Part shown: positions 25,062-39,700 of the stretch, piece by piece | How the letters are laid out: each line of letters begins with the position of its first letter | Position numbering within the stretch: position 1 is the first letter of the stretch | Source: Styela clava | Lineage: Eukaryota > Chordata > Ascidiacea > Stolidobranchia > Styelidae | Direction: 5' to 3' | DNA: 64,000 bases | NCBI RefSeq assembly: GCF_964204865.1 | Contig: NC_135253.1 | Coordinates: 21,302,001-21,366,000 of the forward strand | Notes under the pieces: generated by a model | Database searches by the model: none | What the model was told of the DNA's origin: nothing | Seen by the model: only the letters and a program-made list of their open reading frames with translations | Position numbers and translations under genes: made by a program

Positions 25062-28000
25062 ATCTAAGAAGCAGTCATTGACATGGCTTATATATAATAT
25101 AAAGCTACTTTGCATTGGAAGTAAGAGGAGTGCCGGAATCTTTCCACCGCGGCACACATGAACGGACTAAAACTATTCACTTCAGAATTACGCACTTTTT
25201 ATGCTCTTCGAAATAAAGTATATTTAGTCTATGAAATGAGCCCATTTTAATCTGTACCCGACGGATAAGCTACCTCATTTTTATACTCTTGGTGAGATGG
25301 TGAACATGGAGTTTGCGGTTCGGTGTCTACCGTGGGAGATGTAGGTCCACAGTGAGCCTGGCAAATGAAAAGTTTCGCTAAGGGAACGAAATAAATAAGA
25401 TTCAAATCGGTCAAATTTTCAGAATTATTAATAAGAAAATATTCTTAAGATTTATAAGTACCTACTTAACGAGCGGCCAAACAGCGGCACCAGATATACC
25501 GTTTTCTTCTGTTCGTCTCTCTGAGCAAACTTACCTCCTACCGCTCACATATTCGGATATCTATAATCTTGTCTGGTATTATAACAATTAACAACAGCAA
25601 CAAAATGTCTACGTGGGAGTTGATGTTGGGCTGCATTCATAAAATGCATTTGGCTGTTTTTCACAAAAGAAAAGATGAGAGGTTTAAGAAAAGATGAAAG
25701 ATCATAGGTTGGTTATAATCACAACATTCATAACTATTTTCTTGTCGGACACGAAAAGTACATATGAAGAAATTATTATTGTTGTTATTGTGAAAAATTG
25801 ATCTTGTTTGTTACTATTGAGCATTTGTCAGAAATTGTATATGGAAGAAAATGCTATAAGGGTATTTCTTTACCGTTTTTTTTCGAACCCTACGAGATCT
25901 AATATTTCATCCCAAATTTTGGTGTTCCATTCTAACTCAACCCTTTTATTTGACATATGGGAACACCTAACTTTAGACTTTCGTTTCTATATATTTGTAC
26001 ACCACTCTCTTGTTGGACACGTAGTGAACATAGCGATCGTTTCAATAATATGTTGTTGTTCTTGTTCTTTGACGCGTTTTTAAAAAGTCGCTTTTCTCTT
26101 TGATTACTGGACCAATTGCTTTGAAATTTTCAGTAGTTGAAGATGAAATTTTTTTCTAGAAGGCTATTATATTTATTTATTTCTAAATTGTGTATCAATT
26201 CTATGAAATTTGATATTTCGTCCAAAATTTCTCTGTATTTTTTTTATCCATGGGAACACGGATTTTAATCCGCGTGATGACTGGCTGTATGTTTTGATTT
26301 TGCAAAATTACTGCTACTGAAAATCTAGAATTTTCTTGAGGGTACCGGACCCGGCAAGGACTGATTCGCTCTCGCCTACGTGGGCATATATTTGGGCGTT
26401 GCTCTCTTGTTTTTGTGCTTGGTTTAAATATAAAAAATTAAACATTATCCTATATATATCCTAAAATTAAATATATTATCCTAGTTTTGATTGAAATCAG
26501 ATTTAATTCAGGTTTGATATGGCCTAACAAGCTACTCGAAGGATGAGAATTTCTGAAAAACTTCCGCTTTGAGGTGAGCGAGGGTCACGTTTTGCACTTC
26601 TGTTTCTTGGTAATTAAATCTCTTGGCCTGCATTTCAATTCATATTTAGTTAGTTGAGTGAATGTTGTCACACTGTCAATCACCTCGCTGAAGTCTTCAA
26701 GACTAGCAGGCCCATGTTCTTATTAGCGCGACATGATTGCTGCGCTTAACGTTATAGCAATGTAAGAACCATACTGTACCACCAGCATTTCTAAATTGTC
26801 GTTTACATTGTTTAAATGACTACTGTGGCAAACTTGTCTATCATTCATGGATTATAAGTTGGGAATCGGGTCACGGCACATTACCACAACAGCATTTAAC
26901 TCCGTCATTTATCTCAATCAACTTAGTATCGTGCGCAGAGTATTAGACCGTTTGATTGTTGCGTTGCTGTTTGAAGGTAGAAGCACAAGCGAAGCAACGC
27001 TCAAACAATGGTCGCCATCTTGTGCATATTGTTCTCGGCCATCTAACACGGCGCCTTATGAGAATTTCGCACACAAGTATTAAAACATACCTATTATTTT
27101 CACTGATATTTTAGGTAGAAGGATATCGGAAGTCGCGTATTGAAGGACAATCTCAGCCGAACATATTGATATCATGTTATGTTTGCCAAATTACATTTAT
27201 TTTACAATAAATTGTCTTCGAAGACAAGTATACTGGTGCCGAGTTGGTTCCGAAGTAAGTCCATTCTTTTCGCTATAATTGACCATTTGACAATGGCGTT
27301 CCTTATGATGTCACATATTGAAAGTTGTATTTATTCGGCGAAATTACCGGCCGATTCAACTTCGCTTCAATGGCTGTTTCTTCTTCCAGGTTAACATTTT
27401 TTGTCTGTCAAGCTCCATAATGCCCGACTGCCCATCTCCGAGCTGTGATAGTAGAACAAATGACATTGCACGATTGTTGCGACGGGATTGTTCAGTGTCG
27501 AGTCAGTGTATCACTATTGCAACAGTTTGACTTAACCGGAATACCGGTAGGTGCTCGCCACTAATACAGTCTGATAATACTGTAATAATTAGTTCAGAAG
27601 ATCCAGTGTGCTGCAAAGACACACAAATAGGTTCGAAGTTCACGATGCAAACGAAGAGACTTTATTAAAATGATGTAAAATCCACGCTTAAGGCAGATAA
27701 AATAAGAACGACAAAATACGGTTCCCATCCAGCGACAGCAGAGGCAAGAAGAGGCTGACACTGCGAATCCGCAGCACATTTCACATATGCAGTGGTGGTC
27801 GGAGTCGAGTAACTGAATCTAACTATTGGGCGAATTAGGGCTCAGACTCCACACACCAATGCATATGCAATAACCAGACAAGAAATATGGATAAAATAAT
27901 AAACAATAAAAAAATAGTACAACTCCAGTCTCGCCACACTATAAAGTCTTTAAAAAATGACCAAGATGGTGCTACGTTGTGTTCGTGGCCGAATTTATTA

Positions 28001-30761
28001 ACACAATAGATAGATTTTTTTTACTTCAAATTGCGTTATATATTTAAATAGATTATAGCTTAAAGTTCAAAATATGTCATTCGAATTCATTCTAGCCCCT
28101 ATAACAACTGACTTATTCGATTCGGTACAACAACACAACGGAAATTCTCCATAATACTTCATTGTTCAGTGTTTCCCAAATATGGCACAGGATGGCGTTT
28201 ATGGACTTGCTCAACATTAGGCAAGTTGGTCGTTGGGCAGAGCTGAAGACTTTCCAATAGACTTACACTGACCAATCTAGCAAATCCTTTCAAATACCGC
28301 GTTTTGCCCCTTATTGCTCGTCACTCCTCGTCATACATTGACACAATGCAGAGTGAATTTTGAGGTGTTAAATCAGGGGTGTGCAACATTTTTTATCGGG
28401 GGACCATATAATCAACTCCGGACATGCAACTGGGCCACACAAATAATTTACTAAGAAAAGTGATAGACACATGTATAAATAGTTATGAATGTAAAGTTAA
28501 CAAATTCCGCAAATTTTGTTGTTTTGCACGTCCCTTCGTACATGTTGTCCTGTAGACCAGGGGTCGGCAGTCTTTTGCCGCTCGCGGGCCAAACTTAAAG
28601 GTTGAAAGTCATCGGCAGGCCGCACATGATTTTAGAAAGTTAAAAACCGAACGAATGGCCGATGAATCACATTTTTTCACACAGATCAGAAGTTAAATTT
28701 TAAGCAGAGCGCGACGAAGAATATAATCGTCAAAACAGCTGTTTCTTACTATAGTTTAACTTACTATTATTTTAACGTTTTTTATGACGGAATTTTATTC
28801 CAATGGAAATCCCATGGGATGGGACAGGCATAATTTCGATGGGATGGGAATGGGACAGAAAAATATATCCTATGGACAAGCCTGTCGGAAATATAATGCA
28901 AATGCAATTCTGATAGCAAGTATTCCAATTTCGCCTATAAGTGGTAGTCTTTTCAGTGGATAGATGATACTAATTATAATTTTCCATAAATGATGACATA
29001 ACCAAAGGCTACCTGGATAACACTGATCACAGATTAAAATTTCGACAAAAAGCAGGAGTTCGCACTGTGAATGCACAACAACCCGCAGTTCTCTTGTATA
29101 CTGGCCGAATTAATATGCAAATGCGACACGGATATCGCCGATTATATCTAAAGAGATCAACTCAGTTCAATGATTTTGAATATAATCGATTACTATTCAT
29201 TGATAGAAAATCGGTGTGAGCGGTTTAATCGGATTGGGATCCGGCTCCTCTGTGGGGTTTCATTCATCAGGTTCACCATCGACCGCAACAAATAGATTTC
29301 GATTCAATTAGTGGCGGTCTGAGACAAAGTAGATTTAATCCTATCAAGTACTTTCATTCATATGTGTAATTAGTTACGGATTTATTAATTACGCCATAAT
29401 CAGTTCCAGTTTTACGGCAACAAGTGTTTAATAAACAATGATTTTGAGAATTATCAAAGTATTTCAGAATTGCAGATGTGGTTTCCAGCGCGTTTGAGAG
29501 CTGAGCACATAGTGTGGTGATGGCCCCATCGTATCCATCTTTTAGCTTTACTTTTGATTGCCTCAAAAGAAACTCCAATTCGCTTCTCTTTTTTTGTCAT
29601 TTATTTCTTTCATATAGTGGCTTGATATATTCAAAAACAGAAACAACGATTTGGGCGAAGACCGCGAAGGGCCAAAAACTGTGACGCGTCCCAAACTGCT
29701 CCAGTGCAAAAAAAGCAAACCAAGTGACATGCGCCGAAATATATTGGTATTGTCTACATTGCATGCCTGACAATACTGTGCAATACAATTTGTAATTAGG
29801 GAATGCTATTTTTAATTAAACTCACACGAATAGATATAATTGCAATCAGCACTGCTATAAAAATGAAATAAGTCACTTAGCAGTCGCCAATGCCAATTAG
29901 CGAATTTGGTCTAATTATGCCGATGTCATAGGTTAAAGACTGTTGATGCTCTGAATTGTAAGAATTCTGTCCATCCATTCATCCTTTATGCTGGAGATAC
30001 TGCAAAAAATACGAAGCATGGTCATATTGTCCTACTATGTAAACGTACATAACATGCCCCATGGTTCTGTTCGATTAGTGCAAGTCCATCAGACAAGTGT
30101 TGGCTGTAATATATGAATGATATATCTTAAGCACCTGCCCAGCGGTTTTCAACCAGGTCTTCGCCAGCAGTGGCGTAGCCAGGGGGTGGTTTTGCGGGTC
30201 AACCCCCCAAACCCTTTTTTGTATTGTGAAAAAATTGAAATCATTTTTCTCTGTCATATATAGAATTTTTCCGTAGCCCAAAATGCTTTTTAGACCCCCA
30301 AGATTAATAAAAACACGCGTATTCCAGCGTTGGATCGGATCCGCTAACGGTTCCGATCTAACTTGAAAATAAAAATTTCAGAACCCCCCTCCCCCCCCCC
30401 CCCATCTTTGAAAAATTCTCTTACGTCCCTGTTCGCCAGTATAGTCCAAGGGGTTCCGCTAGTATCCATTCAAGTTCGAGAGTCTATATTATTCTATGTA
30501 TATTTTTTGAATATATTCTGATATACGGGTATATATAAAATAATCATATAATAAATGTATAAGTATAAGTTTATTTCGACTCCATAATCAGCAATGGACG
30601 ATAAAAAATAGATAAAAACAAAAGTAAAAGTAACTGATTATAGAATCGGGAAAGCGAACAAAACCTAGAGTAAGGTTTGAAACGTACAGATTTTAGATGG
30701 AAAGGTATTGATAAAAGAAGTAGTACGTGTTCGCTCACCCAAAAGTAAAAAAAAACTAATT

Positions 30762-30790
30762 AAGGCACGCACGCACACACACACACACAA
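30762..30790. repeat. (CA)n microsatellite
   Basis: A run of CACGCACGCACACACACACA type. Confidence 0.85.
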
Positions 30791-33758
30791 TCATCGAGAC
30801 ATGATACTGTCGGAAGCGAAAAAAGCGAGACTTGAAAGTATGTATCATTAGCGTTCCATAAAAGACAGGGGTGCCGCGTGTAAGGTGTAGCAAATATACA
30901 TATGATTAAGTACGCAGAGGTTTCTCTAACCTCTGGATTGTTTATTGAGATTCCGCACCACCAAAAGGTCGGAAACTACCGTTTCTTACATTACGCATAT
31001 CGGGCATTGCAAACCCGGTTGGCCTGCATTTGATCCCGTTAACGCTTAGCCCTGTCAAAGACATTGAGCGCCTTAATTTGAAATATGGATTATCTGATGA
31101 ACAGTAAAATCACAAGTCAAGTCCAGAATCACGATTTACCCAGCTATTAATGTCAAACCAGGACACTCTGTTAGATCGATCGCAGGACGTGATCAAAGAA
31201 AGCTCAATCGATATCATGCAGGCCGGGGTAATATGAGTTACTGGTATCGATTACTGAATCAGAGATTAAACGCAATCGTGAAACACTGCTATGCTTGGTG
31301 TTGCATGTTAAAGAACTCTTCCCTCCTTTCCCTATGACATCACAAAATACGTAAAACAGATGTGATTATGATGTAATAGAAATGCATTTCCTTAAGTATC
31401 GGTCCAATTTATATTAAACAATCACACGAATTCATCAGCGCTAAGGCGTAAGTGATGCTACCAACGGCAAAGAGTCGACAGTAAATGGTAGAAAAATGGC
31501 ACAGTATTTCAACGAAATGTAACAGTAGAATGAAACAAAAATACATTTTCACTCGTATCCTCAATACAGCTTTTTTATGTTTCGCCGTTTCAGTCAAAGC
31601 TCCCAAGTTTCTACTTTGCGTCCAGCCGCATCATTTGCCCAAGTGAGATAAGTTATTTATGGTTTCGTTGCTAAAATATTCCTTCTGCTAACCATAGTGT
31701 GCTAATTCACATCGACGTCTTATTCATGGTTATTACAATGCATCATGTTGTCGCAATAACGTATATTCACCATTGAACTTGCTGATGTTTTTCCACAGCA
31801 GTAATCGTCAAAGTCTAATAACATAATCAGTATCTAAGCTGCATTTCTAGTTCAATTGCATATTAAAAATAGAGATTTAGCTATTTAATTTCTTTGAAAA
31901 ACGGGTCGTTATTGATCAGCTCGTGTTTATAAGCGGCAAAATAAAGCATTCATCATCAGTTGCGATGTATGCGAGCAAAACGGTGGCGAGTTGAGGCTTT
32001 TCATGTTTGGTAAACAAGAATTTTGTTGGCGATGTGAAACGCTGGGCAGTTTGAAGATCCAGTCTTATTAATTAATAGTGTGAAATATCAATTTCAATAT
32101 TCTGTCGTAACGGTTTATATTCATTAGTTTTGTACTAAATAGTACAGTGGTTTTTACCTTTTTTGCGCTCATTATCATTCTGACAAGATTAACCTTAATC
32201 TTCATGATGGTACCTATTTATTAAAAAACGATCTACTTCGTTATATTTATTTACTGCAACAGCCTTTTTTTGATTGGCAACTAGATGTTAGAGTAGTAGA
32301 TAATGCACAATGAATATCGTATTAGATGCAGATTTGATTTTTATTTCATTCTGGAATTTATTTGCTCTTAAAAGACAAGGCATATCGTTCGAACTTCGGT
32401 CGAAATTTTTGTTAATCACTAAATGAAGAAATCAAGGGCTCAATAATTTGACGAACCTAAACGCTGTTAACCCGATAGTTTTTTTTATTGGGTATGCATA
32501 AGGTCAAAGAGTCAAATATGCAATATCGTATAGGATCTATTAGTCGGGGTTACATGAGGCTAACTATCTTTCTTTGCTTTATGCTTTTTGCGCAAGTATG
32601 CGTTTAATTCAAGAAAACTATAGAATTGAGTTTCACGAATTTTTCGTTTTTGATGTGTAGTGTGTGAAAGTGAGCAGTCTTAAGAATCCGCAAAAACGAT
32701 AAGTGTTTGTACGATGGCGTGAATGGTTTCATAATAAATATGCAATTAATTAATTTAGCATGTTGTCGTACCGGAAAGATTCCGGTACTCCAAAATTTAA
32801 TCAAGGCGTATTTGACTGGTTACCTAATGCTTCGTTGGGGCCCCAGCAATAAGAAGGCAGTATTTTGAGAAAATGGGTAAAATATATGTTTATTTTTAGC
32901 CTCCTGTAACTTTTTATTAAAATACTTTGGTGAAAACCGCTACCAACTTGGATTGAAAAACCAATTTAAAAAGCATTTGTAATATTTCAAACTAATTTTT
33001 GTTTCAAAATTTCAGCATTTGCCCGAATGTCTCGAAACCCTCGTAATTACCTCAATTTACTTATTTTATTATAAAATAAGATTCTAATAAAGTTACAGGT
33101 ACTATCCAATCTGATTCAGTGAGTTCAGGCAGTAACATGATACAATAATAACAGAGCCTAGTTAATATACTAGCCCAAATAAGTTTGCATCTGAATTCAC
33201 CTCAACGCTCGCCTCTATCGGAAAAAAATCCGATTAATCAAAACTTAACCAAAGCGGTTGATGGCTAACATAGGCTTTGTTTGCGACACAGTAATAGACT
33301 CCCTTAAATGAAGTTGCAATTTCAAAATTGCGACGAAATTTTAGATTTTCTAAATTTGCCAAATTATATCGTTACATGCCTGAACTGCAGCCGAGCGTAT
33401 AATTATAATAACAGGGCATGTAAGTCAGCCGAGGAAAAAATGGGCAATAATGCGAAACGCACAGCTCCGTAAAACTCAGATTCTGCTAGGCGATTTTCTG
33501 TCTTGAGTTGCTACAATAACAACGGATAACATTTTCCAAGTATAACTGGAACCTCTGCGATGTATAAGGAAATCCCAATTTGTTGGGTATTATATAAATA
33601 TTACCACTTTTAGATAATAATAAGTATTGACAGACTGTCACAGTAAAATCACCGATATTTATAAGTAAAATATTGTTAAAATTTATTGTTTTTTTGCGAC
33701 AGATCGACTACACGTAAAATTTTCTAATCTATCATTGACCATTAATTAGATCATCGTG

Positions 33759-36700
33759 ATGATGCAGCCGAATCATACAATTGGTCCTTACGGCAAAGCA
33801 GCCTATGGAATGGCAATGGGATCACTCGGTAAGTTGATACACGATTTAATTTTTTGTTAAGCCGGTGACAATCGGCAATCAAGTCGCTCTCTCACCTCAA
33901 AAGCGACTAAGACTAACCACAGAATATTATTATCAATTACGGTATCGGTTGTTACAATTGTCTTGTGTCCACACTTTATGAGAGCATTTCACTACTCAGT
34001 AGATACAAATACGTTTGAAATATTCATCAAAATGGCCTTGTGAGACCCAACTTGTTCCAAGCTCTAAAACTGCAATGGATGGATTCCAATTTGGATGTCA
34101 GCGGAACAATAAGACATCGCAAACGAAATAATCACAATGCCAGAAAGAAAACCAGCACAATTAAAAAAAAGAAACGTTTAATACGACCCGCCGAACATAC
34201 GTGAAAAAGTTCAACACTTCATGTTTCTATTTTTTGCGTCCGCGATGCCGCCAGTTCTGTACGTGTATATTCTTAACAATTCAGTTATATCGATATCCCA
34301 TACGTACCGGTATCGGTCCCTTGCAGGCGCTACCTCCTCCCGGCCCACGAATAGACTTCCGCTCCTAATTTTGACCCACGGTCAATCAACATTGGGAACC
34401 ACTGAATTGGAATAAGACAGCAAAATTTTGATTCAAATAGCGTGTCCGAAATATCTCAGAAAAACTATAATGAATAGAGTTCTATCATCTTCTCCTGTCT
34501 TATTGAAAATGTAAAATCGTAGACCAGTAGTTACAGTACAATTGCCCAATATAATATAATTATATTGTTGCAATATGTTTAAAGACGTCATCAATGTGAT
34601 AACTAAGTAACAACAGAAACAAATTTATTTTACAGGTTTGGCGTCAGTGATCGGCTACGCAATTTTTCTCCGAACAATCTGGGGACGTCGTGAACTTCAG
34701 AAACGCTCGATCTTCTTGATGTCTCTCTGTGTGTCGGACCTTGTTATGATATCCGGTCATATGATCACCACCATCATGGCTACATTTCATAAAACATGGC
34801 CATATGGAGACATGGGATGCCAGGTGAGAACTGAGTAGACGGTTTGTTAAACTTCACCTCCTTCTGTATAGTAATACCCAAGAGTTGTAAGTAAGAACCG
34901 GGTTCTCCAAGTCGGGCTGGGTCAAGCCAGCATTGAATGTTGTGTAAGAATGAAAAATCTGCCATTTAAATACAAGGTGTCCATAAAGTCTTAAAATTGC
35001 AAAGAGACTTTATCGATACCATATATTGTTTTGGTCCTTACAGATGTATTTAATGAAGTAAAATGCGTAAACAATTACTGATTAAAAAACAACAAACCGG
35101 GTTAAGTTATATACATTGAGAATTTTTTTCATAACAAAATTGAAAGGAGACTTTATTGACAGCCGGTATAATAACGATATCAAGCTTTCGTGAAATCACC
35201 ATCAATTTGAGATGTCTAGGAGCCTAATATGGTACGGTTTATCCACAATTTAGCTATTTCTTGCTATCCTGCAATGTATAGGCGAACATAGAACATAGAG
35301 CACGAACATAGAGCGAGAGTCTAGTTTTGAAATAATGCCAGCCATAAACTAGGTCAAACACACGAATCCAAGTCATCAACTTTGTGGTACTGATCACAGA
35401 AAATGCAGTGCTATATAAAAGTATTTCTTATCCTATTCAGATCAACGCTTTTTTTGGAATGGCGCCATCTCTGGTCAGTCTTGCCAACATAGCTTTAATA
35501 GCATATGACGCGTACAATAGAGAATGCAAAAAAGATCAGCGTAAGTACTGACACTTATTTAACAAATTCCGGTATTTATTTGATCTCCGCTGTAGACCCC
35601 TATTCTCAGCCGCTTTGTCTGTGTATTTAGCTGTAGCGTCTGTACCGAAATGAGTGAAATTTCTGAGGTGGGTTATGCTGTCACCCGAGTTATGTGCGTT
35701 TTACCGTATCCGGATTGATGTTCCGTTTTCATGGCAGTATACCCTACCGACAAGACGTGCAGCGCTCAAATTAATTGTCAGTTTCGGTATCCCGGTCACT
35801 GCGGTATCAGCGGAGATCCTGGGCACCTACCGGCTTGTAAATTCGGCTTCTTCGTCATATCACGATGCTTTCATTACTTTTATTGTTAAGTTCTTGATTC
35901 TCTGATAGAAACAGTCAGCAAAAGTATTTCTAAAATTCCGCCTATCTATCAAACTTAACCACCTTATTTCTTAATTAATTCGCCTCCCACACAACCGAAT
36001 TGAGATGTCCATATTAGTTTATTATAATGTCGTTTTTCCTAAAATTTTACGCACGAACAGACTAAATGAAATTCTCACTTCATAATTTCTAGAGATTCAG
36101 AATCGCATATCAAAGCTTAAACACCCACGGAATTAAGTCTGAGGTAGTCACTGAACACAACTTGCATTCAAAAGTGAATGAATAGATTTATTTTTCCAAT
36201 TTTTCACAGTTCGATATTCCTTTATTTACAGATGGCACAAACTACGGTTTCTTTATAACCATGGCCTGGGTGACAGGATTTGTTGCTGGATTTTTGCCCG
36301 TGTTGGGGATGGGAGCATTTGCATTCGAAAGCCCGTTGAAAGTTGGTTGCTTGTTGGACTTCAGTGACCCAAGAAAGTGAGTTTAGAACAGTGATTCTAA
36401 ACCATTTTTTTTCTGCGACCCATTACCTTTCATATGCAAAGGAAAAACTTCCGGAAAATGAGAAAAGATTCTTTGCGTAAAGATAAACACTTCCACCTTG
36501 AGAATTACCAATCAGCAGTAGCAAGAACAGCATCATCATTGATTGCTACTAAAATAGTTTCACTAATTTGTCTATATTTCTAACTACTCATAAAATCGTT
36601 TGTATTTTGCCTTCAAACTCGGTCCTCGACTAGCAGCGACTTTTACGTAAGTCACAAATTCAACAAATAGTTAACGAATTTTGTTTCAGCGGAATTGCGT

Positions 36701-39700
36701 CCTATCTCAGCTTGTTAACGGTATGCTGGTTTCTCTTTCCGATGTACTACATTGTCAAATACTACGGAAAGTTATACAAGGAAACTGGAAACGGTTATGT
36801 GAGTGTTAAATTTTTAAAATAACTGCAGCGGTGCTCGCAAATTGAAGAATATTCAGAATATGTGCTGCAAAGTTATACAATAGGTTCGATAATCCGATAG
36901 ATTCTCAACCAGTGGGCCATGACCCACTGCTGGTCCGCAGAAAGACATTGAGGTGGACCACAGAACTATTAAAAATTACTAGTTGTATTTATGTCACAAT
37001 AGTTAATTTTGATTGTAGCAGCAATCAATGACAATAAAAAGTTAACGGGCCACAAGAATTTTTCGGCAACAAAAATGAGCCACGAAAGAAAAAAAGGTTG
37101 AGAACCACAACGATTGACATGATAAAATGCGAACACGGGCGCAGGGGTGCGCGGTGTATCCAAATCTGCCTCGTTGGTAAATATATCAGTCGAAATCACG
37201 GTTCTATCTCCGCACATAAGCTCAAGATAATAAACCTAAAAAACAGCACATTTCAGTCACATCACGCTAAGCTAGACAAATGCTCGCAACATACGGTTCC
37301 AATAACTGAACAACATTTTTTTTTAAATTTTAGTTGCTTCGCGTCATACCTGTTCAAGTTATGTGTGCCTGGACCCCATATGCCCTCTGCAGTATCTTGA
37401 TGCTCTTAGTCGGACCAGCCAACGTACCTCAAGTTGCTTTTGCCATGGCATCAAACGTAAGTACCTTCTTTATTTTGTGGGTGGATGAACCGCCTATTGG
37501 CTGTATCTCGTATATAATTAGATGAGTCCTGTTAGTTCGATCGTTATTTTATTGTACATCTAAGAATTAGTGTAGAATAATTATTCAACTTAATGTACGT
37601 ATCTACTACCTGTGTTTGACTCGACTCAAGTTACCATTTATCAAAGATTCAAGTCATCTAAATGGAATGAATCGGTATTTTCACAAACTTACCGTCAGTA
37701 TAACTCCAGTCACTGATTTACTCGATTCGAGACGACTCGTGATATGTGACTCAACTTGTATCGCGACTCTGGGTTTAATGACTTCTACCTGTCACTAGTA
37801 CCGTGTTTTCCCGAAAATACGACCTAGCTTAATTTTTAAAATGATTTTAATAAAAGTCTCTTCTCTTTAAATATGACCTTTTTGCGAGTAAGGAATTTTA
37901 TAATTCTCTACTTTGTAATTTTGTGTTTGATAAATGAAAATAAAAGACATCCCCCAAAATAAGGCCTATAGTGTTATTATTCGAAACAAAATTGAAATAA
38001 GACTCTGACTTCTTTTTGGGAAAATACGGTATTTACTTTTGATAATTAGCAAACTGTTACAAGCGACAGACATTGTACTTAACTCTTTGAACCCTGAAAG
38101 CCGCTAAACCGGCTTTCCCGAGAAAGTCTTCTGACGCTGAAAGCCGGTTTAGCGGCTTTCGCATCCCGTAAGAGGTATGCAACTTTGAAACCTCATATCT
38201 CGCGAACCATTTATTATATTTAGACAAGTTTTACATCGTGTGAAAGATAATCTACAGGACTAAGTATAATTTTAAAATTGAGATAAAATATGGTGATCAT
38301 CTTATAAAAAATGGCAAAATTAAAAAGCATAAAAAACTTCTGAAAATGGCTCAAATCTAATTGACAAAACTTAAATTTGTTTTCGATTAAACCTAGTACA
38401 TTATCGACAAAATTTGTAGAATTTGAAGATAGCTTTCCAGTGATACCATTAGATTGAACTTATGTTGCACCATTCAAATTTTAGAAGCATTTTTATTCGT
38501 GATTTTGTTTGTCACAAGATCGAGGCGACGTCAAGGTGACGTAAATAACGACCTAACACATTTACGCCGTTACGCAGCGACGTTAAGCAATTACGTTGGC
38601 ACGTAGCACGTTTACGTTTCATACGAGAAACACTTTTCCTCGCATGCTCGTAACGTCATTTACTTAAGTTCGTACTCGTGAAGCGACTTACGACTTGTAA
38701 ACGATACACGGGGAAATTTACGCATTACATCGGTTCGACTAAAACACACAATACGCAGTGTTATTGCCGTTTTAATTGCATAAAGATATGAAAAATACGA
38801 ATAGCCAAAATAAGAATATTTAGAAACAGAATGATGGAACATATCGATGGATGCATTGTTTAGCGCCATTGCTGAGTTTTATTGTGCCATATTTTCTTCT
38901 TCCGATAGATGAATACTATCCAATATTTCATCTGGACAAAGCTTTCGTTTAAAATCCATTGTAAATATAGCGATATCAGGAATGTAGCGTATATGCAGTA
39001 ATTTCGAAAATCTAATGAGGCTGCAAAATGTAAAACACTGACCAGGTGAGCTACTGGTGCCACCATGTCTTCCGTGTACCCGTTATCAGTTTTTTTTTTA
39101 TTCAATCTTCATGATATCCAACGGTGAATAATTAGCCTTGATGTTTCCGGCGGAACCTCATAAATTCATGAGGATCAAATATTTCGTTTTGGCCATTCAT
39201 TTTCGTCCCATATCCAAATAGTAAACGTATATAAAATGGCCTTTATATTCTAGCAATTTTGCTATGTTCGATCAAAATTCGTCTGAAAGGGTTTTATCTG
39301 CGGCCGAGGATATGATACTAATGCAATGAAGCCACAATCTGCACTCAAGCTGTGAACGACCAGATGTGCAATTGCGCAATATACCTCACGCAAAGAGTTA
39401 CGCACGATACGTCGCATGAACGTTATCACGACAATGTCGTCGTCGCCCTTTGCGTCCTTACGCAAACTTGGCGTCAAATAGTTGATAAATTTTGTTCGCA
39501 AACCATTTGAATCGATAGTACAAATTCTGCAATAAAATGAGTTATGCGTATGTTAAGAAAGTCATACGTATATTCTCCGAAAGGTAATTTTGTATACTTT
39601 ACAAAATTGTACTTATATTGATGATACATTTCTAAGAAATGTATTAAATATTACCAAAATACAAAAAAATAGTAGATGGGGCTACAAATAGGCTTACACA

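Larger units (their letters stand above)
21661..33758. other. 12-kb intergenic region between the divergent opsins
   Basis: It must hold the promoters of both opsins. I see no convincing coding exon. It contains MITEs (21866, 24778, 28374), a tandem duplication (23210-24348), a repeated CGGTCC-type motif (22665-22810), hAT-end fragments (28145, 28558), a degenerate element near 30170-30430 with a poly-C run, and a (CA)n run near 30770. The open frames here are short and lack family marks. Confidence 0.6.

Noticed and set aside
35654..35905. 83-codon frame inside opsin 2 intron 3
   Set aside because: Not in phase with flanking exons, which splice cleanly without it; no motif.
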